A stretch of DNA of 64,000 bases from Conexibacter sp. SYSU D00693 (GCF_017084525.1 NZ_CP070950.1:3348001-3412000), one strand, 5' to 3'; positions 23,421-32,411 are shown, counted from the first letter of the stretch. Notes: generated by a model not told the origin, from the letters alone. Numbers and translations: made by a program.

Positions 23421-25703
23421 TCAGCGCTCGAGCATCCGCGCCATCACCTCGACCGCCCCGGCCTTCGCCAGCGGCTCGTTGAGGTTGCCGCACTTGGGCG
23501 ACTGCACGCAGGACGGACAGCCCGACTCGCACGGGCACTCGCTGACCAGCCGGTGCGCGTCGGCGACGAGCCGCTCGAACTCGCGGAAGCCCTGCAGCGT
23601 GATCCCCACGCCTCCCGGGTGCCCGTCGTAGATGAAGATCGTCGGCCGCCCGGTCTGCGGGTGCGCGTTGGTCGACAGCCCGCCGATGTCCCAGCGGTCG
23701 CACATCGCCAGGAGCGGCAGGACGGCGATCTGGGAGTGCTCGGCGGCGTGGAGGGAGCCGAGGAGCTTGTCCAAGGGGAAGTCCTCGCGCACGATCTCCT
23801 CGGGGAGCTCGTACCACAGCGCCTGCGTCGTGAACGACGTCTGCGGCAGGTCGAGCCCGACGAGGTCGAGCACCTCGTGGTCGCGCAGCCGCTTGCGCTG
23901 GTAGGCCAACACCTGCTCGGTCACCGTGACCATCCCGAAGCTGAGCTGCACGCCGAGCGCGTCGCGGCGGTCGAGCAGCCGCTCGATGACCGTGTCGGTC
24001 TCCTTCTTGGGCTGCGTGTACCAGTCGCCGCTGAACGCGCGCACGAGCGCGCGACGCGCGTGCAGGTCGAGCTCGACGACCTCGTAGGAGCGGCCGAGGT
24101 GCAGGTAGATCGCGCCGTCGTGGGTCGAGGAGAACGCGCGCGAGCCCTCGACCGACCCCAGCACCTCGCCCTGCTCGACGTCCACCACCGCGAACGAGTC
24201 CGGCGACGCGCTGCGCAGGGACACGCGCGCGGCGGGGTAGTCCTCGGGCTGGCGCAGGACGAACACGCCGCGGCGCTCGACCAGGTCGCCCACCGCCACG
24301 AGGTGCTCGCAGTGCGCGCGCAGCCGCGGCCCGAGGAACGGGTCGTCGGCCTCCGGGTCGATCGGCCCCTCGTGCGCGGCGCAGACGAGGTGGGGGTCGA
24401 GCACCTGCTCGTTCTCGTGGTTGATGATCGCCGCCTCGACCGGGCGGTCCAGGAACGTGTCCGGGTGGCGGCAGAAGAACTGGTCCAGCGCGTCCTCGCC
24501 CGCGACGTAGACCGCCAGCCCGCGCCCGCGCCGGCCCGCGCGTCCCCACATCTGGCGCAGCGACGCGACGGTCCCGGGGAACGTGACGCACACCGCCGCG
24601 TCGAGGGAGCCGATGTCGATCCCGAGCTCCAGCGCGTCGGTCGCGATGACGGCCAGCAGCTCACCGCGCTGCAGGCGCTCCTCGAGCGCACGGCGCTGCT
24701 GGGGCGTGTAGCCCGCGCGGTAGGGGGCGACGCGGTCGGCGAGCTCCGGGTCGGTGTCGCGCAGCCCGTCGGCCACCATCCGGGCGACGAGCTCCACCCC
24801 GCGCCGGGACTTCATGAAGCAGATCGTCCGCGAGCCGGCGCGCACGAGCTCGGCCACGAGGTCGGCCGCCTCGCCGAGCGGGCTGCGCCGCGTCTGCAGC
24901 GCCTCGTCGATGACCGGCGGGTTCCACATCGCGATCTGGCGCCGCGCGCCCGGGGAGCCGTCGCGCGCGATCCAGCGGATGCCCTCGAGCCCGGTCAGCG
25001 CCTGCGCGTGCTCGACCGGATTGGCGATCGTGGCGCTGGCGAGCATGAACCGGGGCTCGGTCCCGTAGGCCGCCGCGATCCGCCGCAGCCGCCGCAGGAC
25101 GTTGCCCACGTGCGAGCCGAAGACCCCGCGGTACACGTGCGCCTCGTCGACCACCACGACCGCGAGGTTGGCCAAGAAGGTCCCCCACTGGCGGTGGTGG
25201 GGCAGGATCCCGACGTGCAGCATGTCCGGGTTGGTCAGGACGAGGTTGCTCTTGCGCCGGATGGCGAGGCGCTGCTCGCGCGGGGTGTCGCCGTCGTAGA
25301 TCGCGGGGCGCACCTGCTTGGCCATCCCGAAGGCGTTGATCGCCCGCGCCTGGTCCTGCGCGAGCGCCTTGGTCGGGTAGAGGTAGAGCGCACGGGCGTG
25401 CGGGTCCGTCGCCAGGACGTCGAGCGTCGGCAGCTGGAAGCACAGCGACTTGCCCGACGCGGTGCCCGTGGTGACGACGAACGGCCCCTGCGCCGCGGCC
25501 TCCCACGCCTCGGCCTGGTGGGCGTACAGCGCGTCGACGCCGCGCTTGCCCAGTCCGTCGCGCACGAGGGGGTGCAGGTCGTCGGGCAGCGGCGCGAGCA
25601 CCGGGTCGCGCGCGCCCTCGTAGGCCTCGCGCACCAGCCGCTCGTCGGCGCGCCCCGCCTCGAGCAGCGCGCTCCAGGGCTCCTTGACGCGGGCGACGGC
25701 CAC
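23421..25703 (-). CDS. mrfA: MrfA-like DEAH-box DNA repair helicase (YprA/DUF1998)
   Basis: 760 residues from a GTG at 25703. The helicase core has TGTASGKS (Walker A, 79-86), YLYPTKALAQDQ (Ia), VVVDEAH (motif II), LASATIANP (III), ATDALELGIDIG and QMWGRAGRRG (V and VI). The C-terminal half is the MrfA/DUF1998-type domain ending in a cysteine cluster at 723, 725, 729, 732 and 738 that can bind zinc. Length and domain order match Bacillus MrfA (about 750 residues), a 3'-5' helicase for repair of mitomycin C damage and crosslinks. The gene is divergent from the HAD phosphatase gene by 23 bases. Confidence 0.85.
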   Translation of the reverse strand: MAVARVKEPWSALLEAGRADERLVREAYEGARDPVLAPLPDDLHPLVRDGLGKRGVDALYAHQAEAWEAAAQGPFVVTTGTASGKSLCFQLPTLDVLATDPHARALYLYPTKALAQDQARAINAFGMAKQVRPAIYDGDTPREQRLAIRRKSNLVLTNPDMLHVGILPHHRQWGTFLANLAVVVVDEAHVYRGVFGSHVGNVLRRLRRIAAAYGTEPRFMLASATIANPVEHAQALTGLEGIRWIARDGSPGARRQIAMWNPPVIDEALQTRRSPLGEAADLVAELVRAGSRTICFMKSRRGVELVARMVADGLRDTDPELADRVAPYRAGYTPQQRRALEERLQRGELLAVIATDALELGIDIGSLDAAVCVTFPGTVASLRQMWGRAGRRGRGLAVYVAGEDALDQFFCRHPDTFLDRPVEAAIINHENEQVLDPHLVCAAHEGPIDPEADDPFLGPRLRAHCEHLVAVGDLVERRGVFVLRQPEDYPAARVSLRSASPDSFAVVDVEQGEVLGSVEGSRAFSSTHDGAIYLHLGRSYEVVELDLHARRALVRAFSGDWYTQPKKETDTVIERLLDRRDALGVQLSFGMVTVTEQVLAYQRKRLRDHEVLDLVGLDLPQTSFTTQALWYELPEEIVREDFPLDKLLGSLHAAEHSQIAVLPLLAMCDRWDIGGLSTNAHPQTGRPTIFIYDGHPGGVGITLQGFREFERLVADAHRLVSECPCESGCPSCVQSPKCGNLNEPLAKAGAVEVMARMLER

Positions 25704-25726
25704 CCGGCCATGCTAGGACCCGTCCC

Positions 25727-26548
25727 GTGGACGCCGTGTACCTGGACCTCGACGGCACCCTGCTCGGCCCGGGCGGCGCGCTCGTGCGCGACGAGGAGGG
25801 CGGCTGGTCGCTGCAGGCGCTGCGGGCCCTCGAGGCCTGTGACCGCGCGGGCGCGGAGGTCGTCCTCATGTCGGGACGCGGGCGCCAGACGCTGTCCGAG
25901 GACGCCCGGCTGCTCGGCCACCGCGCGTTCATCTTCGAGGCGGGCGCGTGCGTCGTGCTCGACGGCGAGGAGCACTGGCTGACCGGCGAGCTCGTCCCGA
26001 GCGCGGAGCGCGGGACGATCCACGACCAGATCGAGGCCTCCGGCGCCCCCGCGCTGCTGCTCGAGCACTTCGCCGGCCGCTTCGAGCACCACGCGCCGTG
26101 GCACCTGGGCCGCGAGGTCTCGCACCTCTTCCGCGGCCTGGTGGACGCCTTCGAGGCCGACGAGCTGCTCGCGCGCCACGGCCACGACGGCCTGCGCCTG
26201 GTCGACAACGGCGTCGTGCACCGGCGCTCGCCCGCGCTCGGGCACCTCGAGCAGGTCCGGGCCTACCACCTGGTCCCGCGCGGGGCCTCGAAGGCGGCGG
26301 GCGTCGCCCTCCACCTGCGCGCCCGCGGCTACGACCCGGCCCGCTGCCTGGCGGTCGGCGACTCGCGCGAGGACCTCCAGGTCGCGACGCAGGTCGGGTC
26401 GTTCTGGCTCGTGGGCAACGCGGTGCGCAAGGACCCGACCATCCGGGAGGCGCTCGCCCGCCACTCCAACGCCCGCGTGGCCGAGGCCGGCCACGGAGCG
26501 GGGGTCTACGAGGCGGTCATCACGACGCTGGCGGAGCGCCGGGGCTGA
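25727..26548 (+). CDS. HAD-superfamily (Cof/MPGP-like) hydrolase
   Basis: 273 residues from a GTG at 25727. Motif I is YLDLDGTLLGP with the catalytic Asp7 and Asp9; motif II is the Ser in VLMSGRG; motif III Lys in RGASKAAGVAL; motif IV VGDSREDLQV. The cap domain between about 80 and 190 is of the C2 type found in Cof-like and mannosyl-3-phosphoglycerate phosphatases. It is probably a cytoplasmic phosphatase for a sugar phosphate or a phosphoglycerate derivative. Its 3' end overlaps the convergent gpsA gene by 29 bases. Confidence 0.85.
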   Translation: MDAVYLDLDGTLLGPGGALVRDEEGGWSLQALRALEACDRAGAEVVLMSGRGRQTLSEDARLLGHRAFIFEAGACVVLDGEEHWLTGELVPSAERGTIHDQIEASGAPALLLEHFAGRFEHHAPWHLGREVSHLFRGLVDAFEADELLARHGHDGLRLVDNGVVHRRSPALGHLEQVRAYHLVPRGASKAAGVALHLRARGYDPARCLAVGDSREDLQVATQVGSFWLVGNAVRKDPTIREALARHSNARVAEAGHGAGVYEAVITTLAERRG

Positions 26549-27671
26549 GGTCCCCGACGGCCGCGGCGACCTCGTCGCGGCGCCGGCGGCGGGCCCACCA
26601 CGCGCGCACGCGGGCGACGGGCCCGCGCTCGCCGTCGCGCTGGCGCCGTCGGTCGCGCCAGCGGGCGGGCGGCGGCGGGACGGTCGTGCGCACGAGCGCG
26701 ACCCACTCGTCGAGCGGGAGCTCGCCCTCGATGAGCCGGACCAGGCCGCTCGTCACCGGGGCGTCGATGCCGGCGCGCTCGAGCGCGACCGACAGCAGCG
26801 GGACGGACTCCAGCGACTCGACGGCCTGGCCGATGCGGCCCGGGATCTCCGCCGTCGGGACGCCCTCGGCGAGCAGCTCGCCGGCGCGGCGGTTGCGGCT
26901 CATGGGGGCCAGCGCCGTGGCGACGAGGTCGCCCGTCCCGGCGAGCCCGATGAGCGACTCGGGGCGCGCGCCCTGCGCCTCGGCGAAGCGCCAGACCTCG
27001 GCGAAGATGTGGCCCGCCGCGGCACCGGCCGCGTTGAGGCCCTGGCGCTCGGTCGCGCCGGCCGCGAGCGCGGCCGCGTTCTTCGCCGCACCGGCGAGCT
27101 CGACGCCGACCGGGTCGTTGGACGCCTCGCAGACGACGCCCGCGCGCTGGAAGACCTGGGCCAGCGTGCTCGCGAGCTCCTCGCTGGCCGACGCGGCGAC
27201 GAGGCCGGCGCCGTCGTGGACCATCTCGCGCGCGTGGGCGGGGCCGCCGATGCAGGCCGTGCGCTGCTCGCCGAAGGCCTCGCGCAGCAGGACGGTCGGG
27301 GCGATGCCGTCGGGCGGGACGAGGCCCTTCGCGAGCGAGACGATCGCCGTCCGGCGCCCGAGACCTCGCTGCAGGAGCGTGGCGATGACCTCGCGCAGGC
27401 CCTGGCTCGGGACGCCGAGGAAGACGTAGTCGGCCTTGGAGACCCCGGCGTCGGCGTGCTCGATGCGCAGCTGGGGCGGGAGCTCGACGCCGGGGAGGTA
27501 GACCTCGTTGGCGCGGTCGGCCTGCAGGCGCTCGGCCTGCTCGGCGGTGCGGGTCTGCAGCGTCGTGCGGAAGCCGCCGCGGGCGAGCAGGACGGCGACC
27601 GCGGTGCCGAACGAGCCGGCGCCGATGACGACCGCGCGGCGCGCCGTCGGCAGGGCGAGGTTGGCCGGCAT
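26520..27671 (-). CDS. gpsA: Glycerol-3-phosphate dehydrogenase [NAD(P)+]
   Basis: 383 residues from the ATG at 27671. The Rossmann loop VVIGAGSFGTAV (15-26) and the catalytic region ELAGAAKNAAALAAG are those of GpsA, as is the FLGVPSQGLREV segment. The enzyme reduces dihydroxyacetone phosphate to sn-glycerol 3-phosphate for phospholipid synthesis. A 50-residue Arg/Trp-rich C-terminal tail beyond the usual family end (about residue 335) is unusual. The gene is convergent with, and overlaps, the HAD gene, and is divergent from the Tat-amidase operon across about 200 bases that contain a strong palindrome. Confidence 0.92.
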   Translation of the reverse strand: MPANLALPTARRAVVIGAGSFGTAVAVLLARGGFRTTLQTRTAEQAERLQADRANEVYLPGVELPPQLRIEHADAGVSKADYVFLGVPSQGLREVIATLLQRGLGRRTAIVSLAKGLVPPDGIAPTVLLREAFGEQRTACIGGPAHAREMVHDGAGLVAASASEELASTLAQVFQRAGVVCEASNDPVGVELAGAAKNAAALAAGATERQGLNAAGAAAGHIFAEVWRFAEAQGARPESLIGLAGTGDLVATALAPMSRNRRAGELLAEGVPTAEIPGRIGQAVESLESVPLLSVALERAGIDAPVTSGLVRLIEGELPLDEWVALVRTTVPPPPARWRDRRRQRDGERGPVARVRAWWARRRRRDEVAAAVGDLSPGAPPAS

Positions 27672-27758
27672 CGGCCTCGGGATGGAGCGGCGCTCGGCCA
27701 AGGACGGGAGCGTGGCACAGCGCGCCGCGCGGGGGGTGTCCGAGTCGCAGCTGTGCGC

Positions 27759-27779
27759 GGTTCGACCGTCGGTCGAACC
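27759..27779. promoter_or_regulatory. Perfect palindrome, probable operator
   Basis: GGTTCGACCG and CGGTCGAACC flank a single T. It lies between gpsA and the amidase operon, about 90 bases before the first gene of the operon, without any gene end next to it, which fits an operator better than a terminator. The binding protein is not in view. Confidence 0.5.
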
Positions 27780-27869
27780 CGGTTGGGACCGTCGGCGCGT
27801 TCCAGAACCCACAGTCACCGTCCAGAGTGCGCGCCTCTCCGCAACCGCCAACCAGAACGGGAGGTCCTG

Positions 27870-28154
27870 GTGGCCATCACACCGCCCACCGACGACGAGC
27901 TGCGTCAGCTCGTCCGCACCCAGCTGCGCCAGTACGGCGTCGACATCTCTGTCCTGCACGCGACGGGCCCGAGCGACCCGGCGACGGGCCTGCCGTCCCA
28001 GGCGTCGCTCGTCGACGGCGTCGTCAACCTCATCAAGGGCTCGGTCACGACGATCGCCGGCTTCCGCGCCGGTCCCGGCTACCGCCAGGACGTGCAGGAG
28101 CACCCGCCGGTCGAGTACCCGGCGCCCTTCAGCGCGTGGACGGAGCAGCTCTGA
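27870..28154 (+). CDS. Small hypothetical partner of the amidase
   Basis: 94 residues from a GTG preceded by an excellent GGGAGG site. No signal peptide or membrane segment. The sequence starts AITPPTDDELRQLVRTQLRQYG, a helical, acidic region, and ends VEYPAPFSAWTEQL. A Gly/Val-rich middle (SLVDGVVNLIKGSVTTIAGF) may form a hydrophobic patch for a partner protein. Its TGA overlaps the ATG of the amidase gene (TGATG), so equal production with the amidase is likely. I do not recognise the family. Confidence 0.7.
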   Translation: MAITPPTDDELRQLVRTQLRQYGVDISVLHATGPSDPATGLPSQASLVDGVVNLIKGSVTTIAGFRAGPGYRQDVQEHPPVEYPAPFSAWTEQL

Positions 28155-29788
28155 TGCGCGAGCTCCAGCACGACGACGAGGTCCGCGAGGAGGCGCCGAG
28201 CGACGGCGTCGACCGCCGCGGCTTCCTGGGCCGCATGGCGGCGCTGTCGGCCGGCGCGGGGGCGCTGGGCGTCCTGGCGCCGAAGGCGATGGCGGCGATC
28301 CCGGGATCCGACGCGGTCGTGGTCGACGTCCGGCCCGAGGCGCTGGCCGACCCGGTGGAGGCGACGATCGCGGAGGCGGCGACCCTCCTGCGCTCGAAGA
28401 AGCTCGACCCGGTGGACCTCGTGCAGGCGCACGTGGACCGCGTGCAGGCGCTCGACGGGACGCTCAAGGCGTTCAACGCGGTGGTGGCCGAGCAGGCGCT
28501 CGCCAAGGCCAAGGCGCTGCGGGGCACGAGCCCGCGCAGCGCGCTGGCGGGCATGCCGCTGAACATCAAGGACAACTACTACACGGCCGGCATCGAGACG
28601 ACGGCCAACTCGACGATCTACCAGGGCTTCGTCCCGGACTACGACGCGACGTGCGTGGCCCGCCTCACCGCGGCGGGCGGCATCGTCCTGGGCAAGGGCC
28701 AGATGGGGCCGCTGGCGACGACCCGCGCGACGCTGCCCAACGGCACGGTCACGACGGTCAACGCGTGGACGCCGGGCAACCCGAGCTACGACCCGGGCGG
28801 GTCGTCGTCGGGCCCCGCCACGGCGGTCGCCTCGCGCATGGCCAAGAGCTCGATCGGCACGCAGACCGGCGGCTCGATCACGAGCCCGTCCAACCAGCAG
28901 GGCCTGACCGGGCTCAAGCCGACGATGGGCCGGACGTCGCTGTACGGCGTCATCCCGCTCACCTACACGCGCGACCACTGCGGGCCGATCGCCCGTGACG
29001 CGCTGGACGCGGCGATCATGCTCACGGCGCTCGCGGGCGCCGACCCGCACGACCCGCGCACGCAGGGCCTGCCGGCGCCGACGGACTACATCACCGCGGC
29101 CAAGCCGGTGAAGCCGACCAAGACGGCGGCCGGTCCGCAGGTGCGGTTCAAGACCAAGCTCGGCGTCCTGCCGGACTACCTCACGGGCAACGCCACGACG
29201 GTCGCGCTGCGCCAGGCCTTCCTCGACGAGATGGTCAAGGCGGGCGTCACGATCGTCCAGATCCCGTTCCCGGACGACTGGTCGACGCTCACCGGCACGG
29301 CGTTCAACAACGTGCGCCTGCCGGAGCGCTCCGAGCCGTTCATGGACGTCCTGCGCACCGACGTCACGAAGTTCGGCGTCTCGCTGAACTCGTGGATCCA
29401 GGGGCTGTTCCTGACCGGTGACACGTACCTCAAGGGCCAGCGCATGAAGCAGGACCTGCTCCAGAAGTCGCTCGAGCAGATCTTCGACAAGTGCGATGTG
29501 GTGACCCAGACGTCGAACCAGCCGTTCGACATCATCGGCCTGCCGGAGATCGCGTTCCCGATCGGGTTCACGACCTCGGGCGGCTCGGCGGTGCCGGTCG
29601 GCACGATCCTGGGCGCGGCGCCCTACGCCGAGGACCGCCTGCTCGCGATGGCCGGTGCGTGGCAGGCGCGGACGGACTTCCACACCCGCCGTCCGCCGGA
29701 GCCGGCGGCGCCGACGCTGCGCGCGGCGCGGTCGGCGGCGGCGACGCTGCGGCTCACGCCGGAGGAGGTCGCGGAGACCACCGCCTAG
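28154..29788 (+). CDS. Tat-exported amidase (amidase signature family)
   Basis: 544 residues. Residues 20-48 form a twin-arginine signal (DRRGFLGRMAALSAGAGALG...AMA), so the enzyme is folded in the cytoplasm and exported. The Ser-cisSer-Lys triad of the amidase signature family is intact: Lys139 (PLNIKDNYY), the GGSSSG loop with cis-Ser at 217-219, and nucleophile Ser241 (TQTGGSIT). Family members hydrolyse amides such as acetamide, indoleacetamide, peptide amides or acyl amides; the substrate is unknown here. It is the second gene of a two-gene operon with a small protein of unknown function. Confidence 0.88.
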   Translation: MRELQHDDEVREEAPSDGVDRRGFLGRMAALSAGAGALGVLAPKAMAAIPGSDAVVVDVRPEALADPVEATIAEAATLLRSKKLDPVDLVQAHVDRVQALDGTLKAFNAVVAEQALAKAKALRGTSPRSALAGMPLNIKDNYYTAGIETTANSTIYQGFVPDYDATCVARLTAAGGIVLGKGQMGPLATTRATLPNGTVTTVNAWTPGNPSYDPGGSSSGPATAVASRMAKSSIGTQTGGSITSPSNQQGLTGLKPTMGRTSLYGVIPLTYTRDHCGPIARDALDAAIMLTALAGADPHDPRTQGLPAPTDYITAAKPVKPTKTAAGPQVRFKTKLGVLPDYLTGNATTVALRQAFLDEMVKAGVTIVQIPFPDDWSTLTGTAFNNVRLPERSEPFMDVLRTDVTKFGVSLNSWIQGLFLTGDTYLKGQRMKQDLLQKSLEQIFDKCDVVTQTSNQPFDIIGLPEIAFPIGFTTSGGSAVPVGTILGAAPYAEDRLLAMAGAWQARTDFHTRRPPEPAAPTLRAARSAAATLRLTPEEVAETTA

Positions 29789-29825
29789 AGGGAGGCGCAT
29801 GGGGCACGCTCGCGGCGCCCGCTCG

Positions 29826-30824
29826 TCAGAGCAGCGCCGCGAGCCGCTCCCCGGCGTCCTCGAGCTCCGCGATCGTCCCGGCCTCGAGGAGGACCTGGAG
29901 GTCGAGGATCCGGCGCTCGAGCAGGCCGAGGGCGTCCTGGCCCACGACGGCGTGGCACGGGACGCCGGCCTGGCGGGCGCGCGTGGCGGCCTCGCCGAGC
30001 GCCTTGCCCTGCAGGGTCGTCGCGTCGAGGCGGCCCTCGCCGACGACGACCGCGCGTGCGGCGCGCATGCGGGTGTCGTAGTCGAGCTCGTCGAGGACGA
30101 CGTTCGCGCCGTTGACGAGGCGGGCGCCGTGGGTCGCCCACAGCCCGCCCGCGAGGCCGCCGGCGGCGCCGGTGTGGGGGACGCCGCGGGGGTCCCTGGG
30201 CAGGCGGGCGGCGTGGTCGTGCAGGCGCTCGGTGAGGAGCTCGACGGTCGGCGGGTCGGCGCCCTTCTGCGGCCCGAAGCGCACGGCCGCCTCCTCGAAG
30301 GGCGTGCGGACGTCGCACAGGACGACGAGCGTCGTCGCACCGAGCCCCCCGGCGTCGGCGATGGCCTCGAGGGCGCCGGCGCCGCCGTCGGTCGTGGCGC
30401 TGCCGCCGGCGGCCACGAGGACGACCTCGGCGCCGGCCGCGGCGGCGGCGACGATGAGCTCGCCGGTGCCGCGGGTGGAGGCGGTGACGGGGTCGCGCTC
30501 CTCGGGGGCGACGCGCGCCAGGCCGCTGGCCTCCGCGACCTCGACGATCGCCGTCCCGCCGCCGTCGACCAGGGCGAACCCGGCCTTCAGGGGTCGGTCG
30601 AGCGGGTCGGTCGCCGGCGCGGCGCGGACCTCGCCGCCCATCGCGAGCAGCAGCACCTCCGCCGTGCCGTCCCCGCCGTCGGCGATGGGGCAGAGGTCCG
30701 GCGGGTGCAGGCCGGCGCGCTCGAGCCCGCGCCCGATCGCCGACGCGACCTCCGTCGCGCGCAGCGTCCCCTTGAACGAGTCGGGCGCGACGAGGACGGG
30801 CGGCGGGTCGTGAGCGGCGGCCAT
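29826..30824 (-). CDS. Glycerate kinase (type I, GlxK/GarK family)
   Basis: 332 residues. The family signatures are present: VLVAPDSFKGTLRATEVASAIGRG at the N-terminus, PIADGGDGTAEVL, VEVAEASGLA, GGSATTDGGAGAL, and VVGEGRLDATTLQGKA near the C-terminus. It phosphorylates glycerate with ATP to 2-phosphoglycerate. The ATG at 30824 is the only sensible start. A REP sequence begins on the first base of that codon and occupies the place of the ribosome site, so no Shine-Dalgarno sequence is available; translation may be weak, leaderless or altered by insertion of the REP. Confidence 0.88.
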   Translation of the reverse strand: MAAAHDPPPVLVAPDSFKGTLRATEVASAIGRGLERAGLHPPDLCPIADGGDGTAEVLLLAMGGEVRAAPATDPLDRPLKAGFALVDGGGTAIVEVAEASGLARVAPEERDPVTASTRGTGELIVAAAAAGAEVVLVAAGGSATTDGGAGALEAIADAGGLGATTLVVLCDVRTPFEEAAVRFGPQKGADPPTVELLTERLHDHAARLPRDPRGVPHTGAAGGLAGGLWATHGARLVNGANVVLDELDYDTRMRAARAVVVGEGRLDATTLQGKALGEAATRARQAGVPCHAVVGQDALGLLERRILDLQVLLEAGTIAELEDAGERLAALL

Positions 30825-30854
30825 GCGAACCAGGGGACAGTCCCCGTCGTCGCA
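30824..30854 (-). repeat. REP sequence, GGGGACTGTCCCC family, copy A
   Basis: 31 bases with core GGGGAC-A-GTCCCC and outer TGCGA / TCGCA ends. It is inverted relative to the two copies around the RAYT gene and abuts the glycerate kinase start codon. Confidence 0.75.
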
Positions 30855-30914
30855 CGCTAGACGGCGAGGCGCGTGCAAGGTCCGGCGCCCTGCCGGCAGA
30901 GGGAGGATGTGCCC

Positions 30915-31544
30915 GTGCTCCGCTGCAGCGCCGACCGCGACGCCGCCCGCTGGGCGGTGTACGAGGAGCACGTCGCCGCCGTCCGGGCCTACGCGGCCCG
31001 GCGGGTCGAGCGCGACGCCGTGGACGACGTCGTGGCCGAGACCTTCGCCGTCGCCTGGCGCCGGCTGCCGGCGGAGGCCGACCCGCTGCCGTGGCTCTAC
31101 GGCGTGGCGCGCAAGGTCGTCCACGGCCACCGGCGGTCGACGGCGCGCCGCGCGGCGCTCGTGCTGCGCCTGGGTGGCCACGAGGCCCGCGCCGCCCCGG
31201 ACCTCGCCGACGGCGTCGGTGGGGACCCGACGCTCGCGCGGGCCTTCGCGGCGCTGAGCGAGCGCGAGCGGGAGGCGATCCGCCTCGTCGCCTGGGAGGG
31301 CCTCGACCACGCCGGCGCGGCCCGTGCCTCGGGCTGCAGCGTCGCGACGTTCACCGTGCGCCTCTCCCGCGCCCGCGCACGCCTGCGCCGCGCGCTCGAC
31401 GCCGCCGCCGACGACCCGCCGGCCGTGCCGGCGCCGCCGCCGGACGCGGCCGTCTCGTCCCGAGGGGCCTCGCGGCCTCGCGGCCCTCACCCGCTGCCCG
31501 CCACCAGCCTGCCCACCGCCCAGGAGCCCTCGCATGCCCGCTGA
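30915..31544 (+). CDS. ECF RNA polymerase sigma factor
   Basis: 209 residues from a GTG at 30915, which has a GGGAGG site eight bases upstream; GTGs at 30909 and 30873 are less well placed. Region 2 is RWAVYEEHVAAVRAYAARRVERDAVDDVVAETFAVAWRRL with the DVVAETF motif, then the WLYGVARKVV segment, and region 4 is FAALSEREREAIRLVAWEGLDHAGAARASGCSVATFTVRLSRARARLR. It should direct RNA polymerase to a small regulon. A Pro/Ala-rich tail extends past region 4. The next gene overlaps by 11 bases and encodes a probable membrane anti-sigma factor. Confidence 0.88.
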   Translation: MLRCSADRDAARWAVYEEHVAAVRAYAARRVERDAVDDVVAETFAVAWRRLPAEADPLPWLYGVARKVVHGHRRSTARRAALVLRLGGHEARAAPDLADGVGGDPTLARAFAALSEREREAIRLVAWEGLDHAGAARASGCSVATFTVRLSRARARLRRALDAAADDPPAVPAPPPDAAVSSRGASRPRGPHPLPATSLPTAQEPSHAR

Positions 31545-32406
31545 CCTCGACGATCCGATCCTCGACCGCGTCCGCGCCGCCGACCCCGCGCACGCCACGC
31601 CGCCCGGGGGCCGGGCTCACGCGGGTCGCCAGGCGGTGGTCGCCGCGCGTCGTCGCCGGTCCGTCGCACGCGCCGGGGCCGGTGGCGCCGGGAGCCTGCT
31701 GGCCGTCGGCGCGCTCGCCGCGGTTCTGTCCCTCTCCCCGGCCGGCGAGCAGGGCCTCGACGCCCTCGTCGTGCGCGCCGCCGAGGCGTCCGCGCCGCCG
31801 CCGAGCTCCGTGGTCCGGGTGGTCAGCGAGGTCGACGTGCGCTGGACCGGCTCGCAGGGGCCGGGCGGGCTGTCCCAGCGCAAGGTGGTGTGGGTCCGCG
31901 TCGGCCCCGACGGCCGCGCCCGCGACGTCCGCGAGCTCGTGACCCGGGCCGACGGCGAGGGCGTCGAGCCGGTCGACGAGACCACGACCTACGGCCCCGA
32001 CGGTCCCGTGCACCGCAGCTTCGACCCGTCGACGGGGAGGACGAGGACCGAGCGCGGCATGCGGCAGGTCCCGTCGCTCGTCTTCCGCGCCCACGAGCTC
32101 CTCCGCCTGGCTCGGGACGGCCGCGGCGAGGTCCGCGACGCCGGCACCACCGTCGTCGACGGCCGCACCGTCCAGCGCCTCACCGTCACCGGCATCCAGG
32201 AGCGGCCCGTCCCCGGCGACCGCGAGGAGCTCCTCGTCGACGCCCTGACCGGCGACCCCGTCGGCCGCACCAGCCACTCCGCGGGCCGCGACGTCCACGG
32301 CGACCCCTTCACCTGGGACCTCACCGAGCGCGTCGTCTCCCACGACGTCCTCCCGGACGACCCCACCACCGCCCGCCAGCTCACCCTCCGCGGCCCCACC
32401 GGATAG
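31534..32406 (+). CDS. Probable membrane-bound anti-sigma factor/regulator
   Basis: 290 residues from an ATG at 31534 that overlaps the sigma gene. A short cytoplasmic N-terminus (PADLDDPILDRVRAADPAH...) is followed by basic residues, one membrane helix at about 47-68 (GAGSLLAVGALAAVLSLSP), and a beta-rich exported part (RVVSEVDVRWTG, VDGRTVQRLTVTGIQERPV, LLVDALTGDPVGRTSHSAGR) resembling outer-face sensor domains such as those of RsiW/MucB-like regulators. The gene order and overlap argue for an anti-sigma role; the N-terminal sigma-binding domain is too short to prove it. It ends six bases before a REP. Confidence 0.6.
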   Translation: MPADLDDPILDRVRAADPAHATPPGGRAHAGRQAVVAARRRRSVARAGAGGAGSLLAVGALAAVLSLSPAGEQGLDALVVRAAEASAPPPSSVVRVVSEVDVRWTGSQGPGGLSQRKVVWVRVGPDGRARDVRELVTRADGEGVEPVDETTTYGPDGPVHRSFDPSTGRTRTERGMRQVPSLVFRAHELLRLARDGRGEVRDAGTTVVDGRTVQRLTVTGIQERPVPGDREELLVDALTGDPVGRTSHSAGRDVHGDPFTWDLTERVVSHDVLPDDPTTARQLTLRGPTG

Positions 32407-32411
32407 ACGCC

